This document shows positions 36,310 to 45,227 of a stretch of 64,000 bases of DNA, one piece after another. How positions within the stretch are numbered: the first letter of the stretch is position 1; each line of letters opens with the position of its first letter. Origin of the DNA: Microbulbifer rhizosphaerae (lineage in GTDB: Bacteria > Pseudomonadota > Gammaproteobacteria > Pseudomonadales > Cellvibrionaceae); assembly GCF_014191725.1 (NCBI RefSeq), contig NZ_JACHWZ010000016.1, positions 1 through 64,000 on the forward strand, read 5' to 3'. Under the pieces are notes generated by a model. The model did not search any database and was not told the DNA's origin. It saw only the letters and a list, made by a program, of their open reading frames with translations. Both the position numbers and the translations under genes were made by a program.

Positions 36310-36963
36310 ATGAATACAGAAAACACATCGACTTTTAAGACAAGCCAAGAGGAAAGCCGACATTTTATTCCTGGAAATTATTTGATCAGGGTATTCCAGG
36401 ATTCCTTGAGAAAAAAGAAAGATATCAGAGTCAGCAATCGCAACCTGGGCAATATAATATTCCTGGGAAAACGCGGCGAATATTTCAGCGATAGCGAGGA
36501 TCTGGAATCCCTGCTGCGCCTGCCCGAAGAAAGCCTGTCGATCGCGCCACTCACTCATGATGACAAGCTCCCGGCCGGACGCACAGGGCGGCAAGCCATG
36601 GAATTGATTTGGAATGTAGCATTCTACTTGACATCGGGTCGACTCATGGAGGGCCACCATCTCCATGACGTTGTCCAACTGGTGAGCTGGCCAAATCTTA
36701 CGCGGCTTCCGGTAACTCCGAACACATTTCGCATACTGTCACTTTTTTCACGCCGCCCCACGTCAGTTTATTTTGCTGCCCGCCTATTAAAAGTTTCACA
36801 GGAAGAAATGAACCGGGTGTACAGTGCATCGATAGCGGCCGGCCATATCAAAGCCATCAATCGACCTGCCGAGAAACCGGAAATATCGCCACATCGGAGT
36901 CGCACATTACTGTCATCTTTTCTTAAAAAATTGCGGCCAGGTAAGAGCACCAATGGAGCATAA
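36310..36963 (+). CDS. Uncharacterised first protein of the GTPase-roadblock operon
   Basis: This is a 217-residue soluble protein whose family I do not recognise. The middle (LIWNVAFYLTSGRLMEGHHL) and C-terminal part (NTFRILSLFSRRPTSVYFAA, RLLKVSQEEMNRVYSASIAA) look helical. The latter resembles a winged-helix unit, such as is seen in proteins paired with bacterial Ras-like GTPases. No signal peptide or membrane segment is visible. Its last 11 bases overlap the start of the GTPase gene, so the two are translationally coupled. It could be a regulator or adaptor of the GTPase; that role is inferred only from position. Confidence 0.75.
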   Translation: MNTENTSTFKTSQEESRHFIPGNYLIRVFQDSLRKKKDIRVSNRNLGNIIFLGKRGEYFSDSEDLESLLRLPEESLSIAPLTHDDKLPAGRTGRQAMELIWNVAFYLTSGRLMEGHHLHDVVQLVSWPNLTRLPVTPNTFRILSLFSRRPTSVYFAARLLKVSQEEMNRVYSASIAAGHIKAINRPAEKPEISPHRSRTLLSSFLKKLRPGKSTNGA

Positions 36964-37486
36964 AATAATCTTTTCAGGGCCTGTCGGCGCAGGAAAAACC
37001 ACAGCAATAAAAACCATCAGTGACATCCCGGTTGTCGATACTGAAAGTCGCGCAAGCGACCAAGTGGCATTGTGCAAGGAAACAACAACCGTAGCCATGG
37101 ACTATGGAGCAATCTCACTCCCTGGCGGCGACAAGCTGCACCTGTATGGCACGCCCGGGCAGGAGCGATTCAGTTTTATGTGGGAAATAACCGCCAGCGG
37201 AGGACTGGGCCTGGTATTACTGATTGACAACACCAGCAATGATCCTTTGGCGGACCTTGCGTTCTATATGAGCGCATTTCCCGAATTCGCACAAAAAAAA
37301 CAGGTTGTGTTTGGGATTACGCACACAGATGTCAGCGCCTCTCCATCGTTGGATCCGTATCGGGAAAGACTTCTGCAAATGAACATGGTTGTGCCGGTAT
37401 TTGAGGTGGACCCCAGGAAATACTCAGATGTTTCGGTCTTGTTACAGGCGCTCCTGGCGATACTGGACCCGGGAATTGCACGTTGA
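36953..37486 (+). CDS. Ras-like small GTPase (COG2229/MglA-related)
   Basis: The 177-residue protein has the P-loop GPVGAGKT (9-16), the G3 motif YGTPGQERF (65-73) and the G4-like THTD (123-126) in GITHTDVS. GTPGQERF and a GxTHxD G4 are typical of the bacterial COG2229 group, which is commonly encoded beside roadblock/LC7 proteins. It should switch between GTP- and GDP-bound states in the cytoplasm. The two roadblock proteins encoded downstream are candidate GAPs or adaptors, by analogy to MglA/MglB. The stop codon overlaps the start of the next gene (TTGA). Confidence 0.9.
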   Translation: MEHKIIFSGPVGAGKTTAIKTISDIPVVDTESRASDQVALCKETTTVAMDYGAISLPGGDKLHLYGTPGQERFSFMWEITASGGLGLVLLIDNTSNDPLADLAFYMSAFPEFAQKKQVVFGITHTDVSASPSLDPYRERLLQMNMVVPVFEVDPRKYSDVSVLLQALLAILDPGIAR

Positions 37487-38829
37487 TCCTTAGTGAAAGG
37501 CAAGTGGCCGACGACGCTGCAATCTTGTCCCTGTGCGGCTTTGGCGTGGCGTTTGGAAAAAAAACCGTGTTGGCCAGCATCGATTTACGTATCCCTGATA
37601 GAGGTATTACGGTGCTGCTCGGGCCCGGCGGCAGCGGTAAGTCAACCCTGTTGAGAACGCTGGCCGGCTTCAATGATTCCAATCCCAGGCTGCGCAGCTG
37701 GGGAGATGCCGTTTACCTGGGAAGAAGGCTCGGGAAGACGGGACGCCCTGCGCTGACTATACAGAATGCACGATTGATGATGGCCAGTATCCAGGAAAAT
37801 ATCGTTTCGGAGTTACCCGAACGTCAGGTCCTGTCACCTATACAGCAGCGCGATCTGGTGGCCCGGCTTTTAAAATCCTGCGGTCTTGAAGAGCTGGTGG
37901 AAAATATTGACCAACCGGTGGTTCATCTTACCCTTGCGCAACAGCGCCACTTGGCCATTATGCGCCTGGCGGCGACGTCGCCACGACTGCTGCTTCTGGA
38001 CGAACCGACAAACGGACTTGATGACAAGGAGTCGGATCGGCTCTTGGACTATATCTCAACTGAAGGACGGCGCCGCTCAATCTTGATAGCGCTGCATAAC
38101 CAGCTCCACGCCAAACGCCTTGGCGGTGACAGTATGTTGTTGGCAGGCGGGACTATTGTCGAGGCGGCAGCGACTGACCAGTTGCTAAGCCGGCCACAAA
38201 CCGACGCGGGAAAGTGTTTTGTCCGCACCGGCTCCTGCTCCTTGCCGAGTCCCGATTCCGATCCCGGCACGCTGGAACCGGGCGCGCCGGCACCGGTTAC
38301 CAGCCCCGGTCCGGGCAAAGATTATGTAAGCGACAGTTTTGGCCCCAGGGGGTTTCTGTGGCTGAAAAAGGGCGAGCTCGCGGGAACCCCTCGCCCAGGC
38401 ATAGTCCTCGATATCGACTACGACCTGAAAGCACTGCGGCGTGTCGGCGTGACGACCCTGATTACCTTAACCAAAAGTACACCAGACACTGAAGCCATGT
38501 CGCGTCACGATATGACAAATATCTGGTCGCCTATTGGCGATATGGAGGCGCCCTCCTTTACCCAGGCATTCAGTTTGTGCAGGCAGATTCGCGTTATTTG
38601 TCGTGACGGTGGCTGCGTCGCCGTGCACTGCCGCGCGGGTCTTGGTCGAACGGGAACCATTCTTGCTGCTTATCTCATTTATGAAGGTAAGGAGGCTCTG
38701 GAAGCACTTGAAACTGTCCGTCGAGTCGAGCCCCGTTGGGTGCAGTCAAAAATGCAGGTGGAGTTTCTGGAAAAGTTTTCCAAAATCCTTGACAAAGGAC
38801 GGCAAAAACAAGCCATGCTCACGGCTTGA
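37483..38829 (+). CDS. ABC-type ATPase fused to a dual-specificity protein phosphatase
   Basis: The 448-residue protein starts at TTG, overlapping the GTPase stop. Residues 15-240 are an ABC ATPase: Walker A GPGGSGKST (47-55), Q-loop in TIQNARLMM, a degenerate signature LTLAQQRHL in place of LSGGQ, Walker B LLLLDEPTNGLDD (Asp173, Glu174) and H-loop His205. A proline/serine-rich linker (about 252-278) follows. Residues 285-435 are a CDC14/DUSP23-like phosphatase: general acid Asp353 in SPIGDMEAPS and the active-site loop HCRAGLGRTG with Cys383 and Arg389. No membrane partner gene is in the operon, so transport is not obvious. A phosphatase controlled by an ATP-driven dimer is one possible reading. 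Confidence 0.9.
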   Translation: MILSERQVADDAAILSLCGFGVAFGKKTVLASIDLRIPDRGITVLLGPGGSGKSTLLRTLAGFNDSNPRLRSWGDAVYLGRRLGKTGRPALTIQNARLMMASIQENIVSELPERQVLSPIQQRDLVARLLKSCGLEELVENIDQPVVHLTLAQQRHLAIMRLAATSPRLLLLDEPTNGLDDKESDRLLDYISTEGRRRSILIALHNQLHAKRLGGDSMLLAGGTIVEAAATDQLLSRPQTDAGKCFVRTGSCSLPSPDSDPGTLEPGAPAPVTSPGPGKDYVSDSFGPRGFLWLKKGELAGTPRPGIVLDIDYDLKALRRVGVTTLITLTKSTPDTEAMSRHDMTNIWSPIGDMEAPSFTQAFSLCRQIRVICRDGGCVAVHCRAGLGRTGTILAAYLIYEGKEALEALETVRRVEPRWVQSKMQVEFLEKFSKILDKGRQKQAMLTA

Positions 38830-38861
38830 TTTATTTATCAAAATATTAGAAAGGAAAAAGT

Positions 38862-39269
38862 ATGTCTCAACTTGACACCGTAATCCAAAAGTCGATCTCC
38901 ATGGTCCCTGAATGCCTGGCTGCAGGCTATGTTGACTTGAGTAGCGGGATGCTGCTGGCCATAAAAACCGTTGATTCCCATCCCCAGGACGTTATGGAAA
39001 TGCTGGCGGCCGCGACGGCAGACCTGTTTCAGGGGCCCAATGTGGTGACCATTGAAAACATGTGGAAGAAGTCCCGTGGTCTGCCAATGGATGATTACCA
39101 TTACTTTCAGGAAGTCATCGTGAACAGTGAGAACCTGATTCACATATTTATGCGCACAAAGGAGTACCCTAACCACGTGGTCACATTTGTGTGTCGCAAA
39201 AGCGCCAACCTGGGAATGGTGTTGACCAAGGCGCGCATCGCTCTGCCGCAGATTTCTGGGGCCCTGTGA
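38862..39269 (+). CDS. Roadblock/LC7-like protein 1
   Basis: The 135-residue protein has the alternating helix-strand pattern of roadblock/LC7 folds: LDTVIQKSISMVPECLAAGY, VDLSSGMLLAIKT, LAAATADLFQG, EVIVNSENLIHIFMR, VVTFVCRKSANLGMVLTKAR. Such proteins bind small GTPases and can act as GAPs or scaffolds. A strong AAAGGAAAAAGT lies before the ATG. It is 32 bases after the ABC-phosphatase gene. It differs strongly from the second roadblock protein, so they may form a heterodimer. Confidence 0.8.
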   Translation: MSQLDTVIQKSISMVPECLAAGYVDLSSGMLLAIKTVDSHPQDVMEMLAAATADLFQGPNVVTIENMWKKSRGLPMDDYHYFQEVIVNSENLIHIFMRTKEYPNHVVTFVCRKSANLGMVLTKARIALPQISGAL

Positions 39270-39328
39270 TACAACGAGTAACGTTGAAGCGGATGTGCCC
39301 TCATTGTGGTCCCGTCGAGGATGTTTAG

Positions 39329-39736
39329 GTGAATGCGAAACCCGAACCTGGTAATCCGACCCCGAAAGGCAGGGCTGCCCGCTCTATTCTCAGGGCGCTG
39401 AATGTCAATTCCAGCGACATTGAAGCTTCAGCCATTATAACCAGGGACGGCCATATCATCGGAGCCGTTTTGGCTGAGAATACCGATGAAGGTCGATTTG
39501 CTGCCATGTGCGCTTCCTTGCTGGCGCTCGCAGAAAGAGCTGCCAGCGAAATTTCCAGGGGGCACATGAGGCAACTGCTGATCGAGGGCACACAGGGACT
39601 GATGTTATTGGTCGGTGTAGGGGATGACAAAGTTCTGGCAGTGGCCGCAAAGCCAACAGTTAACCTCGGTAGAGTTTTCCTGGAGGCGCGGCGATGTGCC
39701 GAGAAAATCGATCAGGTTATCGGTGACTTGTCTTGA
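39329..39736 (+). CDS. Roadblock/LC7-like protein 2 (MglB-like)
   Basis: The 135-residue protein begins at GTG behind GAGGATGTTTAG. The sequence IEASAIITRDGHIIGAVLAE, then FAAMCASLLALAERAASEIS, GTQGLMLLVGVGDDKVLAVA and NLGRVFLEARRCAEKI is a clear roadblock/LC7 pattern, closer to the MglB type than its neighbour. It ends the operon; no terminator hairpin is evident after it. Confidence 0.85.
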   Translation: MNAKPEPGNPTPKGRAARSILRALNVNSSDIEASAIITRDGHIIGAVLAENTDEGRFAAMCASLLALAERAASEISRGHMRQLLIEGTQGLMLLVGVGDDKVLAVAAKPTVNLGRVFLEARRCAEKIDQVIGDLS

Positions 39737-40042
39737 TATTAACGACGCTATGGGAAGCCACATAAAGTAAGCCTCGACCGACCTGTAGATCAGCAGCTGC
39801 CGATGGCGTCGAAATCCCATCTATACGGCTATTGCGATCGTGACTGCAGAGTTGATCGAGGTTGCCGGACTTGTTCACAGCTCGAAAGGCCGCTTCACAG
39901 CTCACGCAGGGAATGCTGCAGTTGCGCCACACATCGTGTGCAGCATAGAGGCTCCGTCCTCTACTTTCAGGAAAAATCAACAATGAATCCGGTGCACAGC
40001 CCCGACCAGGGGCTGCTCACATTCACCAACCAAGGAACTAAA
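39737..40042. other. Intergenic stretch before the pectate lyase gene
   Basis: No gene is seen. The frame of the lyase is open upstream to 39803, but that part is not signal-like and lacks a good ribosome site. AAGGAACTAAA at its end precedes the lyase ATG. Confidence 0.5.
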
Positions 40043-41818
40043 ATGAATAAAACTCTCTCACAGGGAATCAGGCTGTGGCTGGCCGTTCTGTCCGCACTGT
40101 TTGTCAGCCTGGCTGCCGCCCAAAGCCATGCGGCCAACTGCACCCTGGCCCCGGTGTCGGGCCAGTCGTACAACATCACTAACCTCGGCAGCGGCTACAA
40201 CCTGGATGTGGCCGACGCCTCCAGGGAGGGCGGCGCCAATGTGCAGCAATGGAGCAGCAATGGTTACCCCAACCAGCAGTTTCTCCTCAACGACCTGGGC
40301 GACGGCTACTGGAGTATCATCGCCCGGCACAGCGGCCACTCCCTGGATGTTTGGGGGTGGAGCGAAGAGGACGGCGGCGATGTCCGCCAGTGGGAGCCCA
40401 CTGGCCGCGAAAACCAGCAATGGCAGCTGAAACAATCCGGCAACGGCTCCTGGAATATCGTCAACCGCCATAGCAGCAAATCCCTCACTGCAGAGAGCAG
40501 TGCACAAGGGAGTAACGTTTATCAGTACAAGGACGGCGCCAACTCACTGCAGCGTTGGTATTTCAACCCCGTGAGCGGCGATTGCGGAGAATCCCCCGAC
40601 AGTGGCACCACCCCCGAAAGCGGCACCACCACCGACATTGGCCCGGCCATCGTGGGCTTCGGCGCGGGGACGACCGGCGGAGGTGTCGGCGCCCAAGTGG
40701 AGGAGGTCAGAACGCCCGATGAGCTGAGAAAAGCGCTGTGCGGCACGATCGAGGGTGGGTATTGTAAGGATGGTACGCCCCGCATCATCAAGGTGCTGGG
40801 AACGATCGATTTCACCAGCGACCCCAAGAAAACCGAACAGTGGGGAGAGGTAGATGCCTGCCATGCCACCAGAATCTGCAGCGCGCCATACAAAACCGAG
40901 ACAACGCTGTTGATGCACTCCAGCTTTAAACACTGCGACGGCAAGACAATCTTCACAGCCAAGTATGACAAAGCCGGGCTCAATCCACTGCTCGTCGGCT
41001 CGAACAAGACCCTCATCGGCGTCGGAAACGATGCCGGCATCAAGGGCAAGGGCCTGATACTGGACAATGTGGAAAACGTCATCATCCGCAACCTGTCGTT
41101 CACCGACATCAATCAGGGCCTGGTCTTCGGCGGCGATGCGATTCGCCTCAATACCTCCAAACGGGTGGTAATCGACCACAACTACTTCGCCCGCATCGGC
41201 CGCCAGATGATCAGCAGCGGCCACACATCGGGAGTGAGCGTGGACGAGGTGACGATCTCCTGGAACAGGTTCGACGGCAACAACGTCTACTCCCCCAACT
41301 GCAACGGCAAGCACTACTGGAACTTGCTGCTGCAGGGCGACGGCAATGTCACTTTCGCCAACAACTGGCTGCACGACTTCGATGGCCGCGCTCCGAAGAT
41401 GGTGGGCAACACTTTCTACCATGCATACAACAACTACTTCGAGAACAGTCCCGGACACGCCTTCGATGTCGGCCTAACGGGTGACAACCGGCCTATTTCG
41501 TATGCGCTGTTGGAAGGCAACTATTTCGCCAACGTGCGCTACCCCAGCCAATGGAATGAGACCAAGTCCGGACACATCTACGCGGTCAGCATGAACCAGC
41601 CGAGAGAGCAGCTCCTGGAGGCGAGCCAGCAGTGCATCTCCTATCTCAACCGCGGATGTGCGGGCAACATGATCCACGGCGCCACCAGTGAAGGCTTCGC
41701 GGAGGACACGCGCGTGCTCGACAAGGCCATACCGCTACGCGCTTCGCTGCCGAGGCCGGTGTCTTCCTCTCTTGTGCCCGATCTCGTGCGCGACGGCGCC
41801 GGTGTCGGCAAACTCTAA
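40043..41818 (+). CDS. Secreted pectate lyase (PL1) with N-terminal ricin-type CBM13 domain
   Basis: The protein (591 residues) has a signal peptide ending SHAAN, a ricin-type beta-trefoil of about 130 residues with three QxW-like repeats (NQQFLLNDLG, NQQWQLKQSG, LQRWYF), a Thr/Ser/Gly-rich linker, and a PL1 parallel beta-helix. The helix carries LIGVGNDAGIKGKGLIL, NVIIRNLSF, GDAIRLNTSKRVVIDHNYFA and SWNRFDGN. PL1 enzymes cleave polygalacturonate or pectin by beta-elimination with calcium. The start at 40043 follows AAGGA. It is the only pectin-related gene in the window and stands apart from the xylan genes. Confidence 0.9.
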   Translation: MNKTLSQGIRLWLAVLSALFVSLAAAQSHAANCTLAPVSGQSYNITNLGSGYNLDVADASREGGANVQQWSSNGYPNQQFLLNDLGDGYWSIIARHSGHSLDVWGWSEEDGGDVRQWEPTGRENQQWQLKQSGNGSWNIVNRHSSKSLTAESSAQGSNVYQYKDGANSLQRWYFNPVSGDCGESPDSGTTPESGTTTDIGPAIVGFGAGTTGGGVGAQVEEVRTPDELRKALCGTIEGGYCKDGTPRIIKVLGTIDFTSDPKKTEQWGEVDACHATRICSAPYKTETTLLMHSSFKHCDGKTIFTAKYDKAGLNPLLVGSNKTLIGVGNDAGIKGKGLILDNVENVIIRNLSFTDINQGLVFGGDAIRLNTSKRVVIDHNYFARIGRQMISSGHTSGVSVDEVTISWNRFDGNNVYSPNCNGKHYWNLLLQGDGNVTFANNWLHDFDGRAPKMVGNTFYHAYNNYFENSPGHAFDVGLTGDNRPISYALLEGNYFANVRYPSQWNETKSGHIYAVSMNQPREQLLEASQQCISYLNRGCAGNMIHGATSEGFAEDTRVLDKAIPLRASLPRPVSSSLVPDLVRDGAGVGKL

Positions 41819-41857
41819 AGCCTGTCTGGAGTTTTGCACAAAGCGCGCGGACGCATT

Positions 41858-41884
41858 AACCCGGCAATTCAATATTGCCGGGTT
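41858..41884. terminator. Perfect hairpin after the pectate lyase gene
   Basis: AACCCGGCAA and TTGCCGGGTT are exact inverses around TTCAATA. There is no T-run, so it may be an mRNA-stabilising or weak terminating structure. The rest of 41819-42216 shows no gene. Confidence 0.55.
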
Positions 41885-42216
41885 AGTACGGCACAGGGAT
41901 GTGCCGCCGCCGAGTTCAGTTGATCAGAGGCTCCTTAGCCACTGAACTCTCCCTCCTCTCAAACCGAGTCGCCGGGAATTTTCAATCAATTTTCTGTTTG
42001 GTGAATTTCCCATTTCGCTGGCAGTAATTGATACGCCTTTCGCACTTCTGTATTTGAATCGTTGAGTCCCGGCAAGCACCTTACCAGGATGAACGCGGGC
42101 TGGATCTCCGTGATTTGCGATTTGCCTTATCGCAATTAGCTTATCAAGGAACCAGCCTTTCTTCATGCTTTGAAGCACTTACGCTTAAGTCGGTGCCTTT
42201 CCGATATGAGGCTAAC

Positions 42217-42643
42217 ATGTCTATTCAATCTCTCTGGCGAGCCTGTTCACTCGTAGGTACCTGCGCTTTCCTGGTGCTGAATTCACCCGCTTACGCGCTC
42301 GAAAATGGCACCTACACCATCACCTCCAAGCACTCCGAAAAGCTTGTCGAGGTCGGTAACGGCGATACCGCCGAAGGTGCCAACATCAATCAATGGCCCG
42401 CCAATGGCCACCCTACACAGCATTGGATCATCACCCATATCAGCGATAGCAACTACTCTGTCATTAATGGCAAACAGCAACCTTGCCATGGAGGTTTACA
42501 ACCTCGATACCAGCGATGGTGCAAACGTCGCTCAGAGGACCTATGAAGGCATTGACTCCCAGATATGGACTATCACCGAAAAGGAAAACGGCTACTACTC
42601 GTTCATAAACAAGCACTCGGGCAATCTGCCAGGGATGCATTAA
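42217..42643 (+). pseudogene. Frameshifted ricin-domain protein
   Basis: From the ATG at 42217 the sequence encodes a signal peptide and the first repeat of a ricin-type domain (ENGTYTITSKHSEKLVEVGN, QHWIITHISDSNYSVING). The frame then shifts near 42475; a second frame continues NSNLAMEVYNLDTSDGANVA, IDSQIWTITEKENGYYSFIN and KHSGN, stopping at 42643 before the domain is complete and without any catalytic part. It is likely a dead relative of the N-terminal domain of the lyase upstream. Confidence 0.8.
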
Positions 42644-43144
42644 AGAGGGCGCCCGGCCCGTGTCCCAGGAAGAGGTACCCATGCCGACCCGGCACTGTTC
42701 AGAGCAGTTCATAAGGCAGCTTCGCAGCTTTCCTGTCGGCATTCCCTTACACGAATAAGGCTTTTCCCACCTAAAAATCAGCGAACGCCGATGGTGCCGA
42801 CACCCTGTATGCACAATCATTGCAATCTCAGGTGCAGAGTCGATTAATCCTCAGCATTGTTCACGGCAGCTCGAGACCGCTTCCCAACTCGCGTCTCGAC
42901 TTCTGTGAGGCGGCTGAGAACGAAAGCTGTTTTGGCCTGCGTCTGTCGAATTCGATAGGAAAATGAATAGCGAAAGGGTTGTACTTATGAAAATCTGGTG
43001 CACGCACCTCGTCACACATTTTCCGCAATACCTGAGTTAAATCCTCACCTTCCTCCTACCTACCCCATAGGTAGATATTTCCCGCACCTGGGGCCCCATC
43101 CGGGCGCGGGCCTTTTTCTAAATTTGCGAAGGTGTTTCATAAAC
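42644..43144. other. Intergenic stretch before the pilin operon
   Basis: No gene is visible on either strand. Near its end CCCGC and GCGGG flank a GC-rich centre followed by CCTTTTTCT (about 43083-43120), which may be a terminator or leader structure ahead of fimT. The fimT promoter presumably lies here. Confidence 0.45.
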
Positions 43145-43699
43145 ATGCAGCCAAAACAGCAGGGGTTCACGCTGGTCGAATTGATGGTAACCATAGCTGT
43201 CCTGGCAATCGTCGTCGGTATCGCGGTACCGAGTTTCTACACCCAGATTCAGAACAACCGCTCCCTCGCCTTGGCGGAAGACTTCGCCGGTGCTCTCAAT
43301 TACGCACGCAGTGAGGCCGTGAAACGTGGAACTCGAGTCTCCCTTTGCGCCAGCGCCGACGGAAAGAAATGCGGCGGCGATTGGAAACAGAGTTGGATAG
43401 CCTTCGTCGATTCCGCCACCTCGGACGACTCGGCCGCCCCGGTTATAGAGAATGGCGAGGCGGTACTGCAGCGCTGGCAGGTACCGAACGGCAAGGCATC
43501 ACTTACCGTCACGCAGGGAGGCAAGAGCGCAGGCTTTATCCGCTACAACCGCCTCGGCATTCTGGGGCGCGCCGGCGGCGGCGACATCTCCGCCACACTC
43601 AGCTACAGAGGGTGCGCCGGCAACACCGCGCGCACCATCACAGTCGGCCCGGCGGGAATGGTGAGTGTCGCCCGCACCAATTGCAGCAAGGAAAAATAG
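43145..43699 (+). CDS. fimT: Type IV minor pilin FimT/GspH-like
   Basis: This is a prepilin of 184 residues with the cleavage/methylation motif GFTLVELMV at residue 7 and a hydrophobic N-terminal helix (TIAVLAIVVGIAVPSF). The C-terminal GspH/FimT domain has paired cysteines (SLCASADGKKCGG, RGCAGNT...TNC). FimT-type minor pilins join the pilus tip or prime its assembly; some bind DNA. It opens a run of six genes in the conserved order fimT-pilV-pilW-pilX-pilY1-pilE, with only two bases before pilV. Confidence 0.9.
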   Translation: MQPKQQGFTLVELMVTIAVLAIVVGIAVPSFYTQIQNNRSLALAEDFAGALNYARSEAVKRGTRVSLCASADGKKCGGDWKQSWIAFVDSATSDDSAAPVIENGEAVLQRWQVPNGKASLTVTQGGKSAGFIRYNRLGILGRAGGGDISATLSYRGCAGNTARTITVGPAGMVSVARTNCSKEK

Positions 43700-43701
43700 G
43701 G

Positions 43702-44136
43702 ATGAACTCCACAGCCAGGCAGACCGGCTCCAGCCTGATCGAAGTCATGGTCACGGTGCTTATCCTATCCACCTCCCTTCTGGGTATGGCGGCACTGCAA
43801 AACCGTTCCCTCCAGTACAACCACAGCGCTTACCTGCGCTCCCAGGCCAATATCCTGGCCTACGACATCCTCGACCGCATCCGTATCAACCGCGCCAATA
43901 CCGACAGCTACAAACTGAAATTCGGTGCCGATGCGCCGGCCGGCAACAGCCTGGTGCAAAGCGACCTCCGCGAATGGCGGGAAATTGTCGCCGCCGCGCT
44001 GCCGGAAGGCAACAGCGCGGTTTCCTGCACCACATCCAAGCACGCCTGTACCGTCATTATTCAGTGGACGGAACAGAACAGTTCAGGGGAGGAGAGCGAA
44101 GATTCCTCCACCTTCGAATACACCACAAAAATCTGA
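43702..44136 (+). CDS. pilV: Type IV minor pilin PilV
   Basis: A 144-residue prepilin starting NSTARQTGSSLIEVMVTVLI, with the prepilin motif GSSLIEVMV, a helix SLLGMAALQNRSLQYN, and SQANILAYDILDRIRINR, which is typical of PilV. It helps to form the tip/priming complex with PilW, PilX and PilY1. Spacing to pilW is 12 bases. Confidence 0.88.
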   Translation: MNSTARQTGSSLIEVMVTVLILSTSLLGMAALQNRSLQYNHSAYLRSQANILAYDILDRIRINRANTDSYKLKFGADAPAGNSLVQSDLREWREIVAAALPEGNSAVSCTTSKHACTVIIQWTEQNSSGEESEDSSTFEYTTKI

Positions 44137-44148
44137 GGACTGCCGGTT

Positions 44149-45210
44149 ATGCGCAAGCAGCGGGGCATATCGCTGGTGGAGCTGATGGTTTCCATCACAC
44201 TCGGCCTGATACTAATGACCGGCGTGGTACAGCTGTTTCTCTCCAGCCGCGCCACCTTCTCCACCCAGCAGGCCGCTTCCGGGGTCCAGGAGAGTGGCCG
44301 CCTGGCCATGGAATTTATCAGCCAGGATATTCGCATGGCCGGCTTTATGGGCTGCATGAGTCGCCACACCAGCCTCACCAATACCCTGAAACAGAACGAC
44401 TCCCTGCTCTACCGCTTCGACGTGGCGATCGAGGGCGCCGATATCAGCAACGATGGCGGCGGCAAGGCGCCGGCGGGCTATCCGAAGGATATCGTCGACG
44501 GCACCGACGTTCTGGTGGTGCGGGGAGCCACCGGCAACAGCGTGGGTGTCACGCAGAACAATAACGGGGCGGAATTGTTCGCCGAATTCACCAACCGGGA
44601 GGCCCGGGCCTGCGACGGCGGAGCCGACCGGCTCAGCGGGCTGTGTCCGAACGACGTACTGGTGGTATCGGACTGTGCCAAGTCCAGGATTTTCCAGGCC
44701 GTTCAATTGACGGCAGCCGACGGCGACACTGAAGTCAATGTTGTTCACTCGGGAAAATCCTCGGCCGCCCCCGGCAACGCCAAAGCGAGCTGGGGAGGCA
44801 CATCCCTTCCTCCATCGGCGATTTTCGGCCCCGGGTCCCAGATCATCCAGATCCAAACCAGCATCTACTACATCGCCGAAGCCACTTCCGGCCGTCCGGC
44901 GCTCTGGCGGCAGGTAGGGAACCAGGACCCGCGGCAACTGCTGGTGGGAATCGAAAATATGCAGCTGGAATACGGCGAAGACACCTCTGGTGACGGCATT
45001 CCCGACAATTACCGCAATGCAAAGGACATCGCCGACTGGAATTGCGTGACCGGCGTGCGCATCCAGTTGCTGGTAGCCAGCGTGGACGACAACGCACTGC
45101 CCGAGCCCCAGGCCTACACCTTCGCCGGCACCGAGGAAAAAGATCCCGGAGACCGCCGCCTGCGTCACGTATTCGTCAGCACTGTCGGCATCCGCAGCCG
45201 CCTGCCCTGA
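44149..45210 (+). CDS. pilW: Type IV minor pilin PilW
   Basis: A 353-residue prepilin with motif GISLVELMVS near the start and the PilW-type N-terminal block (SRATFSTQQAASGVQESGRL, FISQDIRMAGFMGC). Length and position between pilV and pilX agree with the PilW family. Confidence 0.9.
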   Translation: MRKQRGISLVELMVSITLGLILMTGVVQLFLSSRATFSTQQAASGVQESGRLAMEFISQDIRMAGFMGCMSRHTSLTNTLKQNDSLLYRFDVAIEGADISNDGGGKAPAGYPKDIVDGTDVLVVRGATGNSVGVTQNNNGAELFAEFTNREARACDGGADRLSGLCPNDVLVVSDCAKSRIFQAVQLTAADGDTEVNVVHSGKSSAAPGNAKASWGGTSLPPSAIFGPGSQIIQIQTSIYYIAEATSGRPALWRQVGNQDPRQLLVGIENMQLEYGEDTSGDGIPDNYRNAKDIADWNCVTGVRIQLLVASVDDNALPEPQAYTFAGTEEKDPGDRRLRHVFVSTVGIRSRLP

Positions 45211-45227
45211 ACGTCGAGGAGAAAACC

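Noticed and set aside
36031-36678. Minus-strand 215-codon frame opposite the first gene of the GTPase operon
   Set aside because: It overlaps a gene that is translationally coupled to the GTPase; no ribosome site or domain is seen on the minus strand.
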